Origin: Neoechinorhynchus agilis
Taxonomy: Eukaryota; Acanthocephala
DNA length: 35,245 nucleotides
NCBI GenBank assembly: GCA_051530055.1
Contig: JBMGUZ010000022.1
Location: forward strand, 1-35,245
Reading direction: 5' to 3'
Below the pieces are notes generated by a model, which was not told the origin of the DNA, made no database searches, and worked only from the letters and a program-made list of their open reading frames with translations. This document shows positions 1-9,568 of the stretch, piece by piece. The position numbers were made by a program, and so were the translations under genes. Each line of letters starts with the position of its first letter. Positions within the stretch are counted from its first letter, which is position 1.

Positions 1-873
1 CTTACCGAAGTCTTTGTCCGGGTTGTATGTCGTAGTGAGTTGTGCCATACGTTTGAGGAATATTATCAAATAACCGGACTTTTACGGCAGGATTCTAAAA
101 ATATCTACATCGCTCAGTGTCTAAGGACACAACGAACTGTGATTGTTAAATCACTTTGCAAAAACGTGGTCAAAAATGTATTAGTCGTTGAAGGTGCCGC
201 AATCCCAATGGAACTTATTGTGCAAATGCATGCAACCAAATATGTTCCTCAACAAATACAACCGATTATCGACTATTTCGAAGATGAAACACGTTGGCTA
301 TTAGTCATGCCTTATTCTCCATATCTAATGGACCTTTATGACTACTTAAACGACGATATTGAGATGCCTGCTTTTAATGATAACTCATCATGTTCAAACC
401 GATCAGTGAAAATGTTACCAGCCGATATGTGCAAATACGTATTCAAACAATTAGTCAAGATAAGTAATGATCTAATGAATATCGGGATAGTCCACCGTGA
501 TCTCAAAATTGAAAATATTCTAGTGAACGCCATGACGATGCAGATATCACTCATTGATTTTGGCGCTAGTGCCATTGCACAGGATCGGGATTATACCGAT
601 TTCCATGGAACGCTTGCCTATCGAACGCCTGAGTTTATTCTTCGACATGGATATTCAGCTGGCCCTTCTACTGTTTGGATGCTGGGATTGGTATTGTTTG
701 ATCTACTCAATGGATATCTGCCATTTAAAAGAGAAGAGGATATTATTGCCGGTCGACTAGTTTATCGAGAAGGCATATCAGCAGCCGTTAGAGAATTCAT
801 CTCTTCCTGCCTCTGCGTTGATCCTAATCAACGATTAGACCTAGAAGCACTTGTAAAGCACTCCCTACTATAG
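1..873 (+). CDS. PIM-like serine/threonine protein kinase (5' end outside window)
   Basis: The frame is open from the left edge to the TAG at 871-873, so the true start probably lies upstream; the first in-frame ATG (208) falls inside the fold. Numbering from codon 40: ATP-anchoring Lys37 in VIVKSL, alpha-C Glu58 in IPMELI, catalytic HRDLKIEN at 152-159, DFG at 173-175, and RTPEF at 195-199 in place of the usual APE. IPMEL, the YxxPEW/F-like segment and especially the Val-Trp pair in STVWMLG (most kinases have Asp-Trp) match the PIM family, as does the PF-x-EED segment after it. The glycine-rich loop is poorly preserved (LLRQDSKNIY), so nucleotide binding could be altered. There are no introns in the visible part. 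PIM kinases are cytosolic/nuclear, act without an upstream activating kinase and favour cell growth and survival. The kinase call is very secure; the subfamily is likely. Confidence 0.9.
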   Translation, partial: LTEVFVRVVCRSELCHTFEEYYQITGLLRQDSKNIYIAQCLRTQRTVIVKSLCKNVVKNVLVVEGAAIPMELIVQMHATKYVPQQIQPIIDYFEDETRWLLVMPYSPYLMDLYDYLNDDIEMPAFNDNSSCSNRSVKMLPADMCKYVFKQLVKISNDLMNIGIVHRDLKIENILVNAMTMQISLIDFGASAIAQDRDYTDFHGTLAYRTPEFILRHGYSAGPSTVWMLGLVLFDLLNGYLPFKREEDIIAGRLVYREGISAAVREFISSCLCVDPNQRLDLEALVKHSLL

Positions 874-2351
874 AATTTTTTATACAATTACAGGACTTAA
901 AAAAAGATCCATATTACCGATTTATGCCGTCCGTGCCACTCAAATCTGGTGCTAGACTGGAAATGTTTTTAAACACTTAATTCATATCCTACTTTTTAAA
1001 CGCTGAAGGTAAAGAGCGGGAGGGAACACGGATAAATTGGTGACTAGCACTGACATTCACATAAAAAATAGCTGATCAATTTGATTCATTGCTCATATCA
1101 GTTTATATAAATTCTGCAAGTGATTAGAACAATTAAAAAATTCCTTCCCTCGCTAAATTAAGAAAATCGTTTCTTTTTATTAACGATTTCATTCTGCAGT
1201 TCTTCGTATTTTTATAAAAAATTTCAGTACCGAGCTTTTTGCTGGTTGATAATTAAAGCAATGGATATGATGAGAATTTTTTGAACTTTATCGAAATGCC
1301 GGATTCCAATAATTGAAAATTAATGTGCTTTTCCGAGGTTCATAAAAATATCGTATTGGAGCATGCACACAAATAAGTCCATTCTGCTCTTCCATTCGGA
1401 TTAAAGGTTTTATTTTTTGCGTCGATTATAAACCAGAACGTATTAATTTAGAATACATTGGGATTTATTGACTAGAATACTAATATGCGATTTTGCAATT
1501 CTTAGCTACGTCAATTGACTTAATCCAAAATTCGGATTTTTTTTAGAGTTTAAAGCCAGTGAGTTACAAAGATTATCATTTATAAAACAGTTAAGAATAT
1601 AGTGAAGTTATAGAGAAGATAAATGCCAATCATTTTCTCTTTTTGTCCTTAGAGTACTGACGAATTTTGCAAAACTGATATCAAGTAGGATCTGTGCGCT
1701 TTTCGTTTTTGAATTCCTTCGATGTAAACACAGTAAATTTATCCAAGCTGCTAAAGATTTAAATTAGGCTAAATCGCGAATTTATTCACATTGTACCCTA
1801 CAGGAACTTTCTTTATAAAGTAGCTAATTTTTAAGGGTTCATGTCGAATTTAAAATTATTTTTTGTACCTTGTGCTAAAGCGTTTGATGGCATGACGAAT
1901 AGTTTAATAAAGACGGCAATCATTAAATGTGCAGCGAAATATGAAAGCTAAGTGATTGACACTAATAGAATTAAGCCCGTTTAATCACGCTTCTGTAGAA
2001 TGTCTCCAACTGTATAAAAATACATAAAATTAAGCAGTAAATCTTGCATTTAAAGGTGCAATAATTTCCTAAAATGTAACCTGTAAAAATAATCCATGCG
2101 ATTGACGCATGTAAAGTTACGCAGAAATAAACAAATTATTTCCAAAAATCCAAATAATAGGCACGATGTGAGCAACTTGCAATTCCAACAACAAGTCAAC
2201 CTGTCAGGCAGTGTTAAATTGATTAAAACGAAATTATAACCAGTCAGCCAATCAACGCGAAAGGTATCCAATTTCAGTCTTCCTCTATAAATGAATAAAC
2301 ATCCACTCGGCAAGCCTCTCTGGCAAAACTTTGCTTTAAGAACAAAATCAA
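874..2351. other. Non-coding interval
   Basis: AT-rich sequence downstream of the kinase. It presumably holds the kinase 3' UTR. I see no convincing ORF, RNA gene or mobile element. A short minus-strand open frame at 2050-2313 has no recognisable motif and biased, low-information residues, so it is not called. Confidence 0.5.
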
Positions 2352-4057
2352 ATGAACAAGAGGAAATATCAAGGTATGGAATTTAAACATTTTTCTAGTG
2401 CCGCTCACGAAAATTAAGTAATGCCTCAAATTTATTCAAATTACATATTTTTTAGGAACCCATTTCCTTCTTTTTAGAAAAATAATTCCTAATTACCCAT
2501 TGCTTTTGATTAAAAGTTCACTGCAATCAATTGTCATTCTGATACTAGCCATGAATCGCCTAATATTTTATGCAATTAGAGTGCTTCAAGTTATTTTTCG
2601 GTCTACAATCAGGTTTCAATATTTTCGTCATTTTTCTAACTTGATGCAAAATCGACAATCGTAATTTTTTAGAAACCGTGTTTTTATTTGAGTTAGCCGA
2701 CTGGCATTAGCGTTAAAATCTGATAGGCGCTTTCGCGTCTTATTATGCCCTAGATCATGTTGATTACTTATGTCAGCACAAATAATAACAACAGAAATTT
2801 ATGCTGAAAACAACTTTTTTTATTTGTAATTTATCGCGAAGAAAATGAATTTCTACTAGCATCCAATCACTTCTCGATTCGATGCAGTTGGTATAATAAC
2901 GCCGGCCGTGATGATAACCGTTCAATTTTTTATATCCACAAAAACGTCTTAATTTTTATCGAACTATCGAGTTTATGACGACTTTAATAAGCCAGATTTT
3001 TTATAAAGCGTTTGTGAACATTAAAAACTTCGAATTTTACCAAATCTATGAAATGAATAATAGTCGAGTTCAATGTTGAATAGCTGTTTTCGTTTTAAAA
3101 ATTCAGGCCATGTTGTTTTTTCGGAAATTATTGAGAAACACTATTCTCAGTCCAACGAAAAGGCCGAAAATGTTCAATATAAATTTATTTCTGAATCAAA
3201 CATCGCTAATTGAAACTGAAACTATGATAATCAATTTCTTTACTTTTCATAGTGCCATTATATTTGAAGCAAAAATTAGTTTAATGCGTTTTATTGATAA
3301 TGTTTTTCTAAAAACATCGATTTAATATGCCGGTGTCATTATCTATTTAACATGTAGTTCATTCAGTTTCTGTAATGAGTATATTTGAGCATAATCGAGG
3401 CTAAAGAGATACTTTTTTACATATAATCCTGGTTTTATTCTTTGATCATTTTTAACAGACTTGAATTGCGCTCGTTTAGATTATTCCGAAGATACGATAT
3501 CTAAGACGAAAAAGTTAAAGTTTTCCATTAGCACTATTCTAGGATTTGCTGCTGGGGAAGACAATACTGAAAAGGGAGCCTACATTTCAAGACAAGAAAT
3601 AGCTCGACCATATCCATTAAAGCGAGAAAATGGAAAACTTATCTATGAATGCATATACTGCAAGAAAAGATTTGGACAATTAAGTAATTTAAAAGTACAC
3701 TTGAGGACACATACCGGAGAGCGACCATTTCATTGTTTTTCGTGTGGCAAGAAGTTTACTCAACTTGCTCATCTTCAAAAGCATAAAATAGTACACCATA
3801 ATGTTGTGATACCGCCATCAATAATCGATAAGAAAACTCAATGCAGAGATGAAGATAAAACGGATCAATTTGCTGCGTTTACTATTGAAATGATCACGGT
3901 GGAAAATAATGACAGACTGTTTTGTAACAATACTTCAATCAATGGAAAAAGTGAGAAATCAGCGAATTTCAAAAATTATTTTGATCATGAGTGCACTGCA
4001 AAATCTAGATTCAACCACATAAAATCGATGTGTAAGATGATTTACGAACTGGAATGA
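2352..4057 (+). CDS. Blimp-1/PRDM1-type two-zinc-finger protein (two exons, inferred splicing)
   Basis: Exon 2 (3459-4057) has C2H2 finger 1 (Cys64, Cys67, His80, His84 counted from codon 3461) with [14 protein letters not shown], and finger 2 (Cys92, Cys95, His108, His112) with [10 protein letters not shown]. These, plus the preceding [14 protein letters not shown], are the signature of the first two fingers of Blimp-1/PRDM1, sequence-specific repressors. Exon 2 lacks an ATG but follows a good acceptor (TTTTTAACAG at 3449-3458). A 22-nt exon 2352-2373 (MNKRKYQ) with donor GTATGG joins in phase, giving about 206 residues; that join is inference. FSISTIL (residues 21-27 of exon 2) fits the eh1 Groucho-binding consensus. 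The later PRDM1 fingers and the PR/SET domain are absent. The tail (about 85 residues) is not recognised. It could be a young partial duplicate of a full Blimp-1 gene elsewhere, or a diverged short regulator. Confidence 0.75.
3459..4057 (+). other. Exon 2 of the Blimp-1-like gene
   Basis: The open frame begins right after the acceptor AG at 3457-3458 and ends at TGA 4055-4057. The intron would be 2374-3458 (1085 bp), much longer than the 51-bp intron in the CREBL2-like gene. Confidence 0.6.
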
Positions 4058-4334
4058 ACTGCACTCAATTGAAACCCATGATCAGATTAGCATGATTTTA
4101 AAGACTGAATTGAACGATAACTATGTTTGATGTTTCAATCGTCTGTTGGATAAGTTTAAATTTAAAATCGCACCACGAAATGTAAATCCATTAAGCATGT
4201 TTTTGCTTAAAAAATTGTTATTGTATCCCTAGAATCTTCTCAGTAATTCTTCACATAAATTAACTTCATTTTCACTTCCGTTTTAACCTTTAAACTAGCG
4301 AACACTTTTGCACTAAAGCAGTAAACCTTTTATA

Positions 4335-4600
4335 ACGAAAGATTCGATCCTTGCGAGCAACAATGAACTTCTGGCTAAGCTGACAACTGCTCTGGTTCGA
4401 ATCCGTTTCCACCAATGACGCACAGCCAAAGGGGACGAAATACCGCTGAAGGGAGGAAACTCACTGATGAGTCCCGCCTCCTGGAGGTATCTGAGGATGC
4501 GGAGGAATGTACAAACTCAACCGACATTAGAGACTATGTGGTTATATCACTTCTCTGATGTAATTGGTTTGGCTTTATGCCTAAATAAATAAGCCGGACA
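4335..4600 (+). mobile_element. tRNA-derived SINE (family S2)
   Basis: A perfect RNA polymerase III A box (TGGCTAAGCTG, 4372-4382) is followed by a perfect B box (GGTTCGAATCC, 4394-4404). Only 11 nt separate them, versus about 30-40 nt in a tRNA, so the head is a shortened tRNA relic. The body is more GC-rich than its surroundings and ends in AT-rich sequence with AATAAATAAG near 4583. Hammerhead-like words occur inside: GGGAC then GAAA at 4432-4440, and CTGATGA followed by GTCCC at 4464-4475. GGGAC and GTCCC are complementary. Boundaries are approximate; target-site duplications were not resolved. Confidence 0.65.
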
Positions 4601-5530
4601 AGAAAGGGATTGACTAAAATTGATTGATAAAAATAAAAGCATTGCGAACTTTTACTGTAAATCCGCCATTAAGTACATTAGAAAATAAAAGTATATGTAT
4701 TTCTTTTAGGTATACAAGTGCAGTATGCGGAATAAGAAATCCAGCGACAAGAGCAAACGAGCTGGGTAGAATATTAAAAATAGTGATTTTCCTTTTAGGC
4801 ACAAATATCGTAAGTTTTTACTTTGTAACGTCGAATAAATCTCATATAAGCTGATTTCTTGAGTATAATTCCGAATGTTCAAAGGGTATAAAAGCGACAT
4901 GTTCGGTTGGTTATGACTGTTTCCATTTTTTAAAATTTAATCTTCTTCGAGCAAAGACTTTTCGGAGTTAAAATTTTTCGAAAAGATTGATTATGCTTGA
5001 GACTAGTAATCGCACAATTAAATACGTTTATTGATCGCAGTTTTAATCATAGCGCCTGGGAACCGAAAATGTTGTTTTTATATTTCGTAAAAATTTAAAA
5101 AATTTTATTGTAATTTTTCCACCACGCCGAAAATATTGTTGAAGCGCACCGAAAATGTGAGCTACCAAACATTATTATTCAAAGAGATCTTCAGAATAAC
5201 TTCGAAACTTGTTAAATTATCGATATGTGATAGATAAAGGCAATAATTGCTAACATACCGTTTAAACTGAGAAGAGCAGGATATTCATTGATAACAAAAT
5301 ATCGTTTATTGCAAACAGTGGTCGATTTTATACTTATATGAATTTTTTTTGTTTTGTGCGGACACCCAGACGTTTTTTATTATGCAAATTTTCGGAGAGC
5401 AAAGTCTCCCCCTTCAGGCTTTTGGTCATTGTTTGCAAGTTTTTTGATGATGATAATCCCGGATAAAAGATATTTTATTGATAAATCCAAGATTAATCAC
5501 CGCAATTCAAAGAAATAAGAGAAGTATGTT
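4601..5530. other. Non-coding interval with a TATA-like box
   Basis: Mostly AT-rich. A TATAAAAG at 4887-4894 resembles a core promoter, but no clear ORF follows within a few hundred bases. Otherwise nothing I can name. Confidence 0.3.
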
Positions 5531-5847
5531 TCGCTCTTAATTGGGGTACCATTTAGAGCGATCTACTTTGGCTACTTCTGGTTTGTGAAACGAACTCGTA
5601 GAATGACTGTTAGCTTTCGATTCAACTCAAGGCCTCCGGTAAATCGTTGAGAGAATGTTTTAAGTCGCAGTTGCTGATGGACTGCTTGCGACGCATCGCC
5701 CTTGTATTGGATTTCGAAAATCACGGTTATCAAGGTTTTATACTAAGCTTTCAGGCGACGCAAATTGAAGACATCACCATCAAAACGGCAACTTATTGGA
5801 TTTCCTTCAATTTGTTATGCTTCTGGACTTCTTGGATTTCGTACTAA

Positions 5848-6030
5848 GGTAGACGCCGATTTTTGAGTGGAAAAATCAGCTTCAATGAACTGCGCGCGGC
5901 AACAAATCGCAAGGGAGAATGGGTTGGTAGGCGCAAAATCGCTTTACTGATCGAATCCGTAGATAATGATTTTGACGATAAGAGCGATGTTTCTGTATTT
6001 GATAAAATGTTTTTAAAGAAAACTCCTTGA
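5848..6030 (+). other. Exon-like open frame, unknown product
   Basis: A 60-codon frame without ATG, opening just after a possible acceptor (TACTAAG, to 5848) and closing at TGA 6028-6030. Its residues look protein-like rather than random (for example SGKISFNELRAATNRKGEW, then an acidic stretch NDFDDKSDVSVFDK). No family recognised. An in-phase upstream exon could not be found, so it may be the last exon of an unfinished gene model or a relic. Confidence 0.3.
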
Positions 6031-7130
6031 AAGGTTAATCGCTGGGATCTTTAAGTTTATTCGCTTATTTATTTTCTCTGTTTGCTTTAGAAGAGAGCGA
6101 TTATTTAAGCCATAAATTCTCGCACTTTATCGCTCATGGAGGAAAGTCTAAGGCTGCCTTTCGATCGAAATGTTCTAAGTGTATAATGGCGATCCTCAAG
6201 TAAATTTTCGCAAAAATCTTTCAGTAGTCTCACACTGCGGACACATGGGAACTAATCCGATTTTTGTAATTCATTTTGCGCTGTTCACTAGCTTATAGCA
6301 TCCATACAAACTTGATGGAATTAACCAAGTAAAAAATTATGATGTTAAGTTGAAAGAATAAACTAACGGGAATTTCGCTTTAACCTGTAATTATTAGCAG
6401 AGTGAAATTCATTGTGGTATTTATTAGACAAACTTTATTATAAATGCAAACCAATCGTTTTTTTCTCTCGAAATATAAAAACACGGACTGGTAAGGATAA
6501 AAAAGTTCACTCAATGGGACCTAATTTTTTTATCAATCGCAGATTTTATTCGACGAAAATGGAGGTATAATTCGAGAGACTTGGGAATCGATCATTTTGA
6601 ATATAGCGACTCTTTTAGCATGATTTTGTACGTTTTTCGGCATATGAATAATTCGATAACGTGACTTTAATGAAAAAAAACAATTGGCAGGTATAAAAAT
6701 GCTGCCCAGAAATAAAAATAACAGAGAACCCTAATAAAAATTAAAACGATAGTTACGAATTTCATACTGTAAAGTAATCCACTCAATAGCTGTGATAAGT
6801 TTTTTAGGCTATTTAACAATCACTTTTGTGTACGATTTATTTTTATTTCATCGGAGCAAATTATAAGTTCTAATAATCGGTCTAAAATTTCTGCCTAACG
6901 AAATTAATGATTTCGAAACAAACCAGTAGAGTGAATTTTTGAAATGCATTTTTTAGTTCTTGTAGTTTTATAGTTTGGAGGTTGGGAATTTACAAACCAT
7001 TGAATTATTCTATGCGTACAAGTTTAGTAAATTCCCCAGTTTAACGGATCATTGCACAATGATTTTCCTAAACAGAGTAACCTATGAGACTAATGCCTCC
7101 TCTGATTCCTTTTCAGATAACCGAAGAAAA
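6031..7130. other. Non-coding interval
   Basis: AT-rich sequence with no ORF, repeat or RNA motif that I can support. Confidence 0.45.
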
Positions 7131-7169
7131 GCTTCCTGACGAAGACGCAAGGCGTCGAAAATTTGAAGC
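7131..7169 (+). ncRNA. Hammerhead ribozyme motif, solitary
   Basis: All elements of a small type I hammerhead are present. Stem I is GCTTC (7131-7135) with GAAGC (7165-7169). The core is CTGACGA (7136-7142, consensus CUGANGA). Stem II is GACGC (7144-7148) with GCGTC (7152-7156) around an AAG loop. GAA (7157-7159) follows. The stem III half is AATT (7160-7163), self-complementary, so pairing is possible only between two molecules. The predicted cleavage base is T7164. One extra base, A7143, lies between core and stem II. Such minimal, dimer-forming hammerheads are known from Penelope-like element ends. No PLE coding sequence adjoins it. The same bases also read as a plausible peptide after a polypyrimidine-AG, but ten fixed core bases plus two perfect 5-bp stems favour the ribozyme. 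Confidence 0.75.
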
Positions 7170-7272
7170 AATAAACAAATAAAACACCCATTTTCCGTTC
7201 GGTAATAAATCTGGAATAAACATGAGGGTGTTGGGAAAAGAGGCTTTCCATAATATTACCTATTCAAATGAT

Positions 7273-7563
7273 CTAGTTGGCGTGTTCCGAGATTATTTGA
7301 TTGGATAATCTTTGAAATGGTATACGCAGCCCACCTTTAAATGCTGGAACGGTTACAAATGCTACTCTTGATAGATAAGGTGAATGGAGTTTGAAAATCA
7401 AAATATCGACGGTCATATCACTGGCTCGCAAATGGTTATCCGAATTTATTGCCACAGCTAACGTCAATGCTGTATGTGGAACATCGTCTGTCCAGTAGAA
7501 TAACGCAGTGGATCGAGTTATACCCTTTAGCGAAAGGAGCGAGAATCTTAGGCAAGCACAAAC
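7273..7563 (-). other. Open frame of about 96 codons, unknown, no ATG at its start
   Basis: The frame is stop-free from 7563 down to TAG 7275-7273 region and has protein-like texture: FYWTDDVPHTALTLAVAIN, then DNHLRASDMTVDILIFKLH and VAFVTVPAFKGGLRIPF. The first possible in-frame ATG lies inside it. I recognise no family. It could be a 3' exon of a host gene or a retroelement scrap; the FYWTD opening vaguely recalls RNase H regions, too weakly to call. Confidence 0.3.
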
Positions 7564-7703
7564 TCAAATGAAAAAACTGGAAATCGCATAAGTTTAAATA
7601 ATTATACAAGCTTACTTATTTTCGGAGTAGAGAAACCTGAAGTTAAGAGTGCCGGTTTACTAAGAATACATGAAACTTAATTGAAACATCTCGAATTTTG
7701 GAA

Positions 7704-7875
7704 GATTAAAATGATTTTAGAAATACCAATTGGTTTCGGAGAGGCACAATATTGTACGCCTTTTGATCAAGGTGTTCTTACATATTTCAAAACTTACAAG
7801 CAACCTTGATCAAAACGCGATCACAATATTGTGCCTCTCCGAAACCAATTGGCAGTTTTAAAATCATTTTAATTT
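7704..7875. repeat. Long inverted repeat (foldback)
   Basis: Left arm 7704-7773 and right arm 7803-7875 are near-complementary; the core of the arms (ATTGGTTTCGGAGAGGCAC at 7730-7748 and its complement at 7829-7847) is perfect. The loop is about 29 nt. There is no ORF. It is consistent with a MITE-like foldback element or a hairpin transcript source. Confidence 0.8.
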
Positions 7876-8179
7876 TTCTACACGCCATAAATCAATCTAT
7901 TTATGAGCAGTTCAATCCCTGCAAACACTTTTGGAAGAATACTGATTTGCCGGTGTTACCGAGATTGAGTAATCAGATTTTAGTTTGAGATTAGTGAAAA
8001 TGGCACTGTCAAAGTGCGCTTTTTCAAAAAAAAGGACTTTAAAGAGTCGAATGCACAATATTGTAAGACACAACGCTTTACGTTTGACTCATTTTTGGAT
8101 AAAATGGTTCGGAAAAGGGGAAAAAATGTATCAGAACGGCGTAAGTCGAAAAAAAGCACGACAAGGGTTGATCCGACGT

Positions 8180-8192
8180 GTTGCTAGGCAAC
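8180..8192 (+). promoter_or_regulatory. X-box, RFX-factor site
   Basis: GTTGCTAGGCAAC is a perfect inverted pair of GTTGC half-sites with 3-bp spacing, matching the RFX X-box. It ends 75 bp before the ATG at 8267. In animals, X-boxes within about 100-150 bp of the start are typical of ciliary genes. This one therefore suggests that the downstream gene is RFX-controlled; that is inference. Confidence 0.5.
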
Positions 8193-8266
8193 GGGAATAT
8201 TCTCCGCAAAAGTCCAGTTAGATCAAAATATTAGTGGTTTAATGTCAACCTAAAAACCATCAACTC

Positions 8267-9469
8267 ATGGATTTCAAACGTCACAACAACAACAACAACA
8301 ATAAGAAGCCAACTTACAACAACTTTATGATTGCTGCTGACTGTCGCATAAGAAGAGAGGAACAGAATGCTCCACGGCCAGACGATGCGATGAGCAACTA
8401 CATGACCGGCGACTCCGTGATGGCCTGTTTAAATTACATGAGTGAACGTGAGTGCAACAGTCCTTCACGGTGGCGTACAACTAGCCAGGCATACGGACAT
8501 TTCGAAGCAGAGCGAGACGCAAATGGACAATTGCCCCACCAACGGGAATCGGGTCGTGAATGCCACGAGGAGAACTCAGGCGTTTATCCACACAACAATT
8601 CGGGTTATATGAATGCTAGCCAGGATTGGCGTATGAGCGGAAGAGGATACAACATGCCTCCCAACGCTGCTAATGGACCGGGTGCTAATTATGGTCGATC
8701 ATCACAAACGGCGGATCACGCCATTGATTATGGTGACAATGGATCGAATTTTGCTCATATGGATGATACTTTGGGTGATCGATACAGTCGACCAGTTATC
8801 GTCGACAATACCGCTTATGCGCCAAATGTTGACCAATATACTGACGGTTACCATAATCCATATATGGCTCCAAATTACTATGCGGTCCCGGATAGTCAGT
8901 CAACAAGAGACGGACTACCTAATAATAACAACGCCAATCGAATATGCGGACCAAATATGTCTAACAGCGCAGGCACATTTCAACACGGCTCAGATGAAAC
9001 TTTTCAATATCAACCGTATGATGATATGTACAATTCAGGAGCCGCTGTTGGGGCATCGTATGGACACACAATGAGCGATAATGTAGCTGTTCCAATTGGT
9101 ATCAATCGATCACATATGCAACAACCAATGACGGTAATGGAGGATAACGACATTGGATGTAATGAAATGATTCAACATGCGAAACCTTCAGCAATAAAAG
9201 AATGTGAAATCGCTCATATGATGCCTTCGATCGTTACTAAAAGTCTCGGACGTGTACACGATAGCAGTCTTCATCCAACTGCTACAGATCGACATTTATC
9301 AAAACAACAACAACAACCATTTGCCAATAGGGACCGAAAAGTAAATAATTGCTCACAAAGAGCTAGTGACCAAAATACTCGCCGTGCAGCTCCGGATAAA
9401 TGTGCAGAACGTCGTTGCTCAGGATGCATCAACCGTTCCAAATATTCGGGACGAAGTGGTAATAATTGA
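8267..9469 (+). CDS. Asn/Tyr-rich, probably disordered protein, unknown function
   Basis: A single open frame of 400 codons from ATG 8267 to TGA 9467-9469, by far the longest unassigned frame here. It has a run of Asn near residues 8-13, a second Asn run near 220, a CAA-encoded Gln run near 345, and a central region rich in Tyr, Asp, Asn and Pro (YAPNVDQYTDGYHNPYMAPN). The C-terminus is basic with four Cys (CAERRCSGC). No globular domain, signal peptide or membrane segment is visible. Composition recalls low-complexity RNA-binding or condensate-forming proteins, but no RNA-binding fold is seen. An X-box lies 75 bp upstream and an 89-bp-arm hairpin begins 100 bp downstream. It may be a lineage-specific gene. 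Coding status is likely from length and composition; function is unknown. Confidence 0.7.
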   Translation: MDFKRHNNNNNNKKPTYNNFMIAADCRIRREEQNAPRPDDAMSNYMTGDSVMACLNYMSERECNSPSRWRTTSQAYGHFEAERDANGQLPHQRESGRECHEENSGVYPHNNSGYMNASQDWRMSGRGYNMPPNAANGPGANYGRSSQTADHAIDYGDNGSNFAHMDDTLGDRYSRPVIVDNTAYAPNVDQYTDGYHNPYMAPNYYAVPDSQSTRDGLPNNNNANRICGPNMSNSAGTFQHGSDETFQYQPYDDMYNSGAAVGASYGHTMSDNVAVPIGINRSHMQQPMTVMEDNDIGCNEMIQHAKPSAIKECEIAHMMPSIVTKSLGRVHDSSLHPTATDRHLSKQQQQPFANRDRKVNNCSQRASDQNTRRAAPDKCAERRCSGCINRSKYSGRSGNN

Positions 9470-9568
9470 CATCGAGGTAATAAAATAAGTTTACTTTTTC
9501 ATGGTTGGTTTCTCATAATAAAAGGAAACTTTGTTTAACGCCTCAAATTGAATCTCAACTATTTACTC

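Noticed and set aside
4710-4809. Two tiny exon-like segments (4710-4765 and 4799-4809) with good acceptors and donors
   Set aside because: The intervening intron would be only 33 bp and no neighbouring coding exon fits; splice-like words are frequent in AT-rich DNA.
8673-9074. 133-codon frame inside the Asn/Tyr-rich gene
   Set aside because: A frame-shifted shadow, rich in Ile/Met from the repetitive codon use of the main frame.
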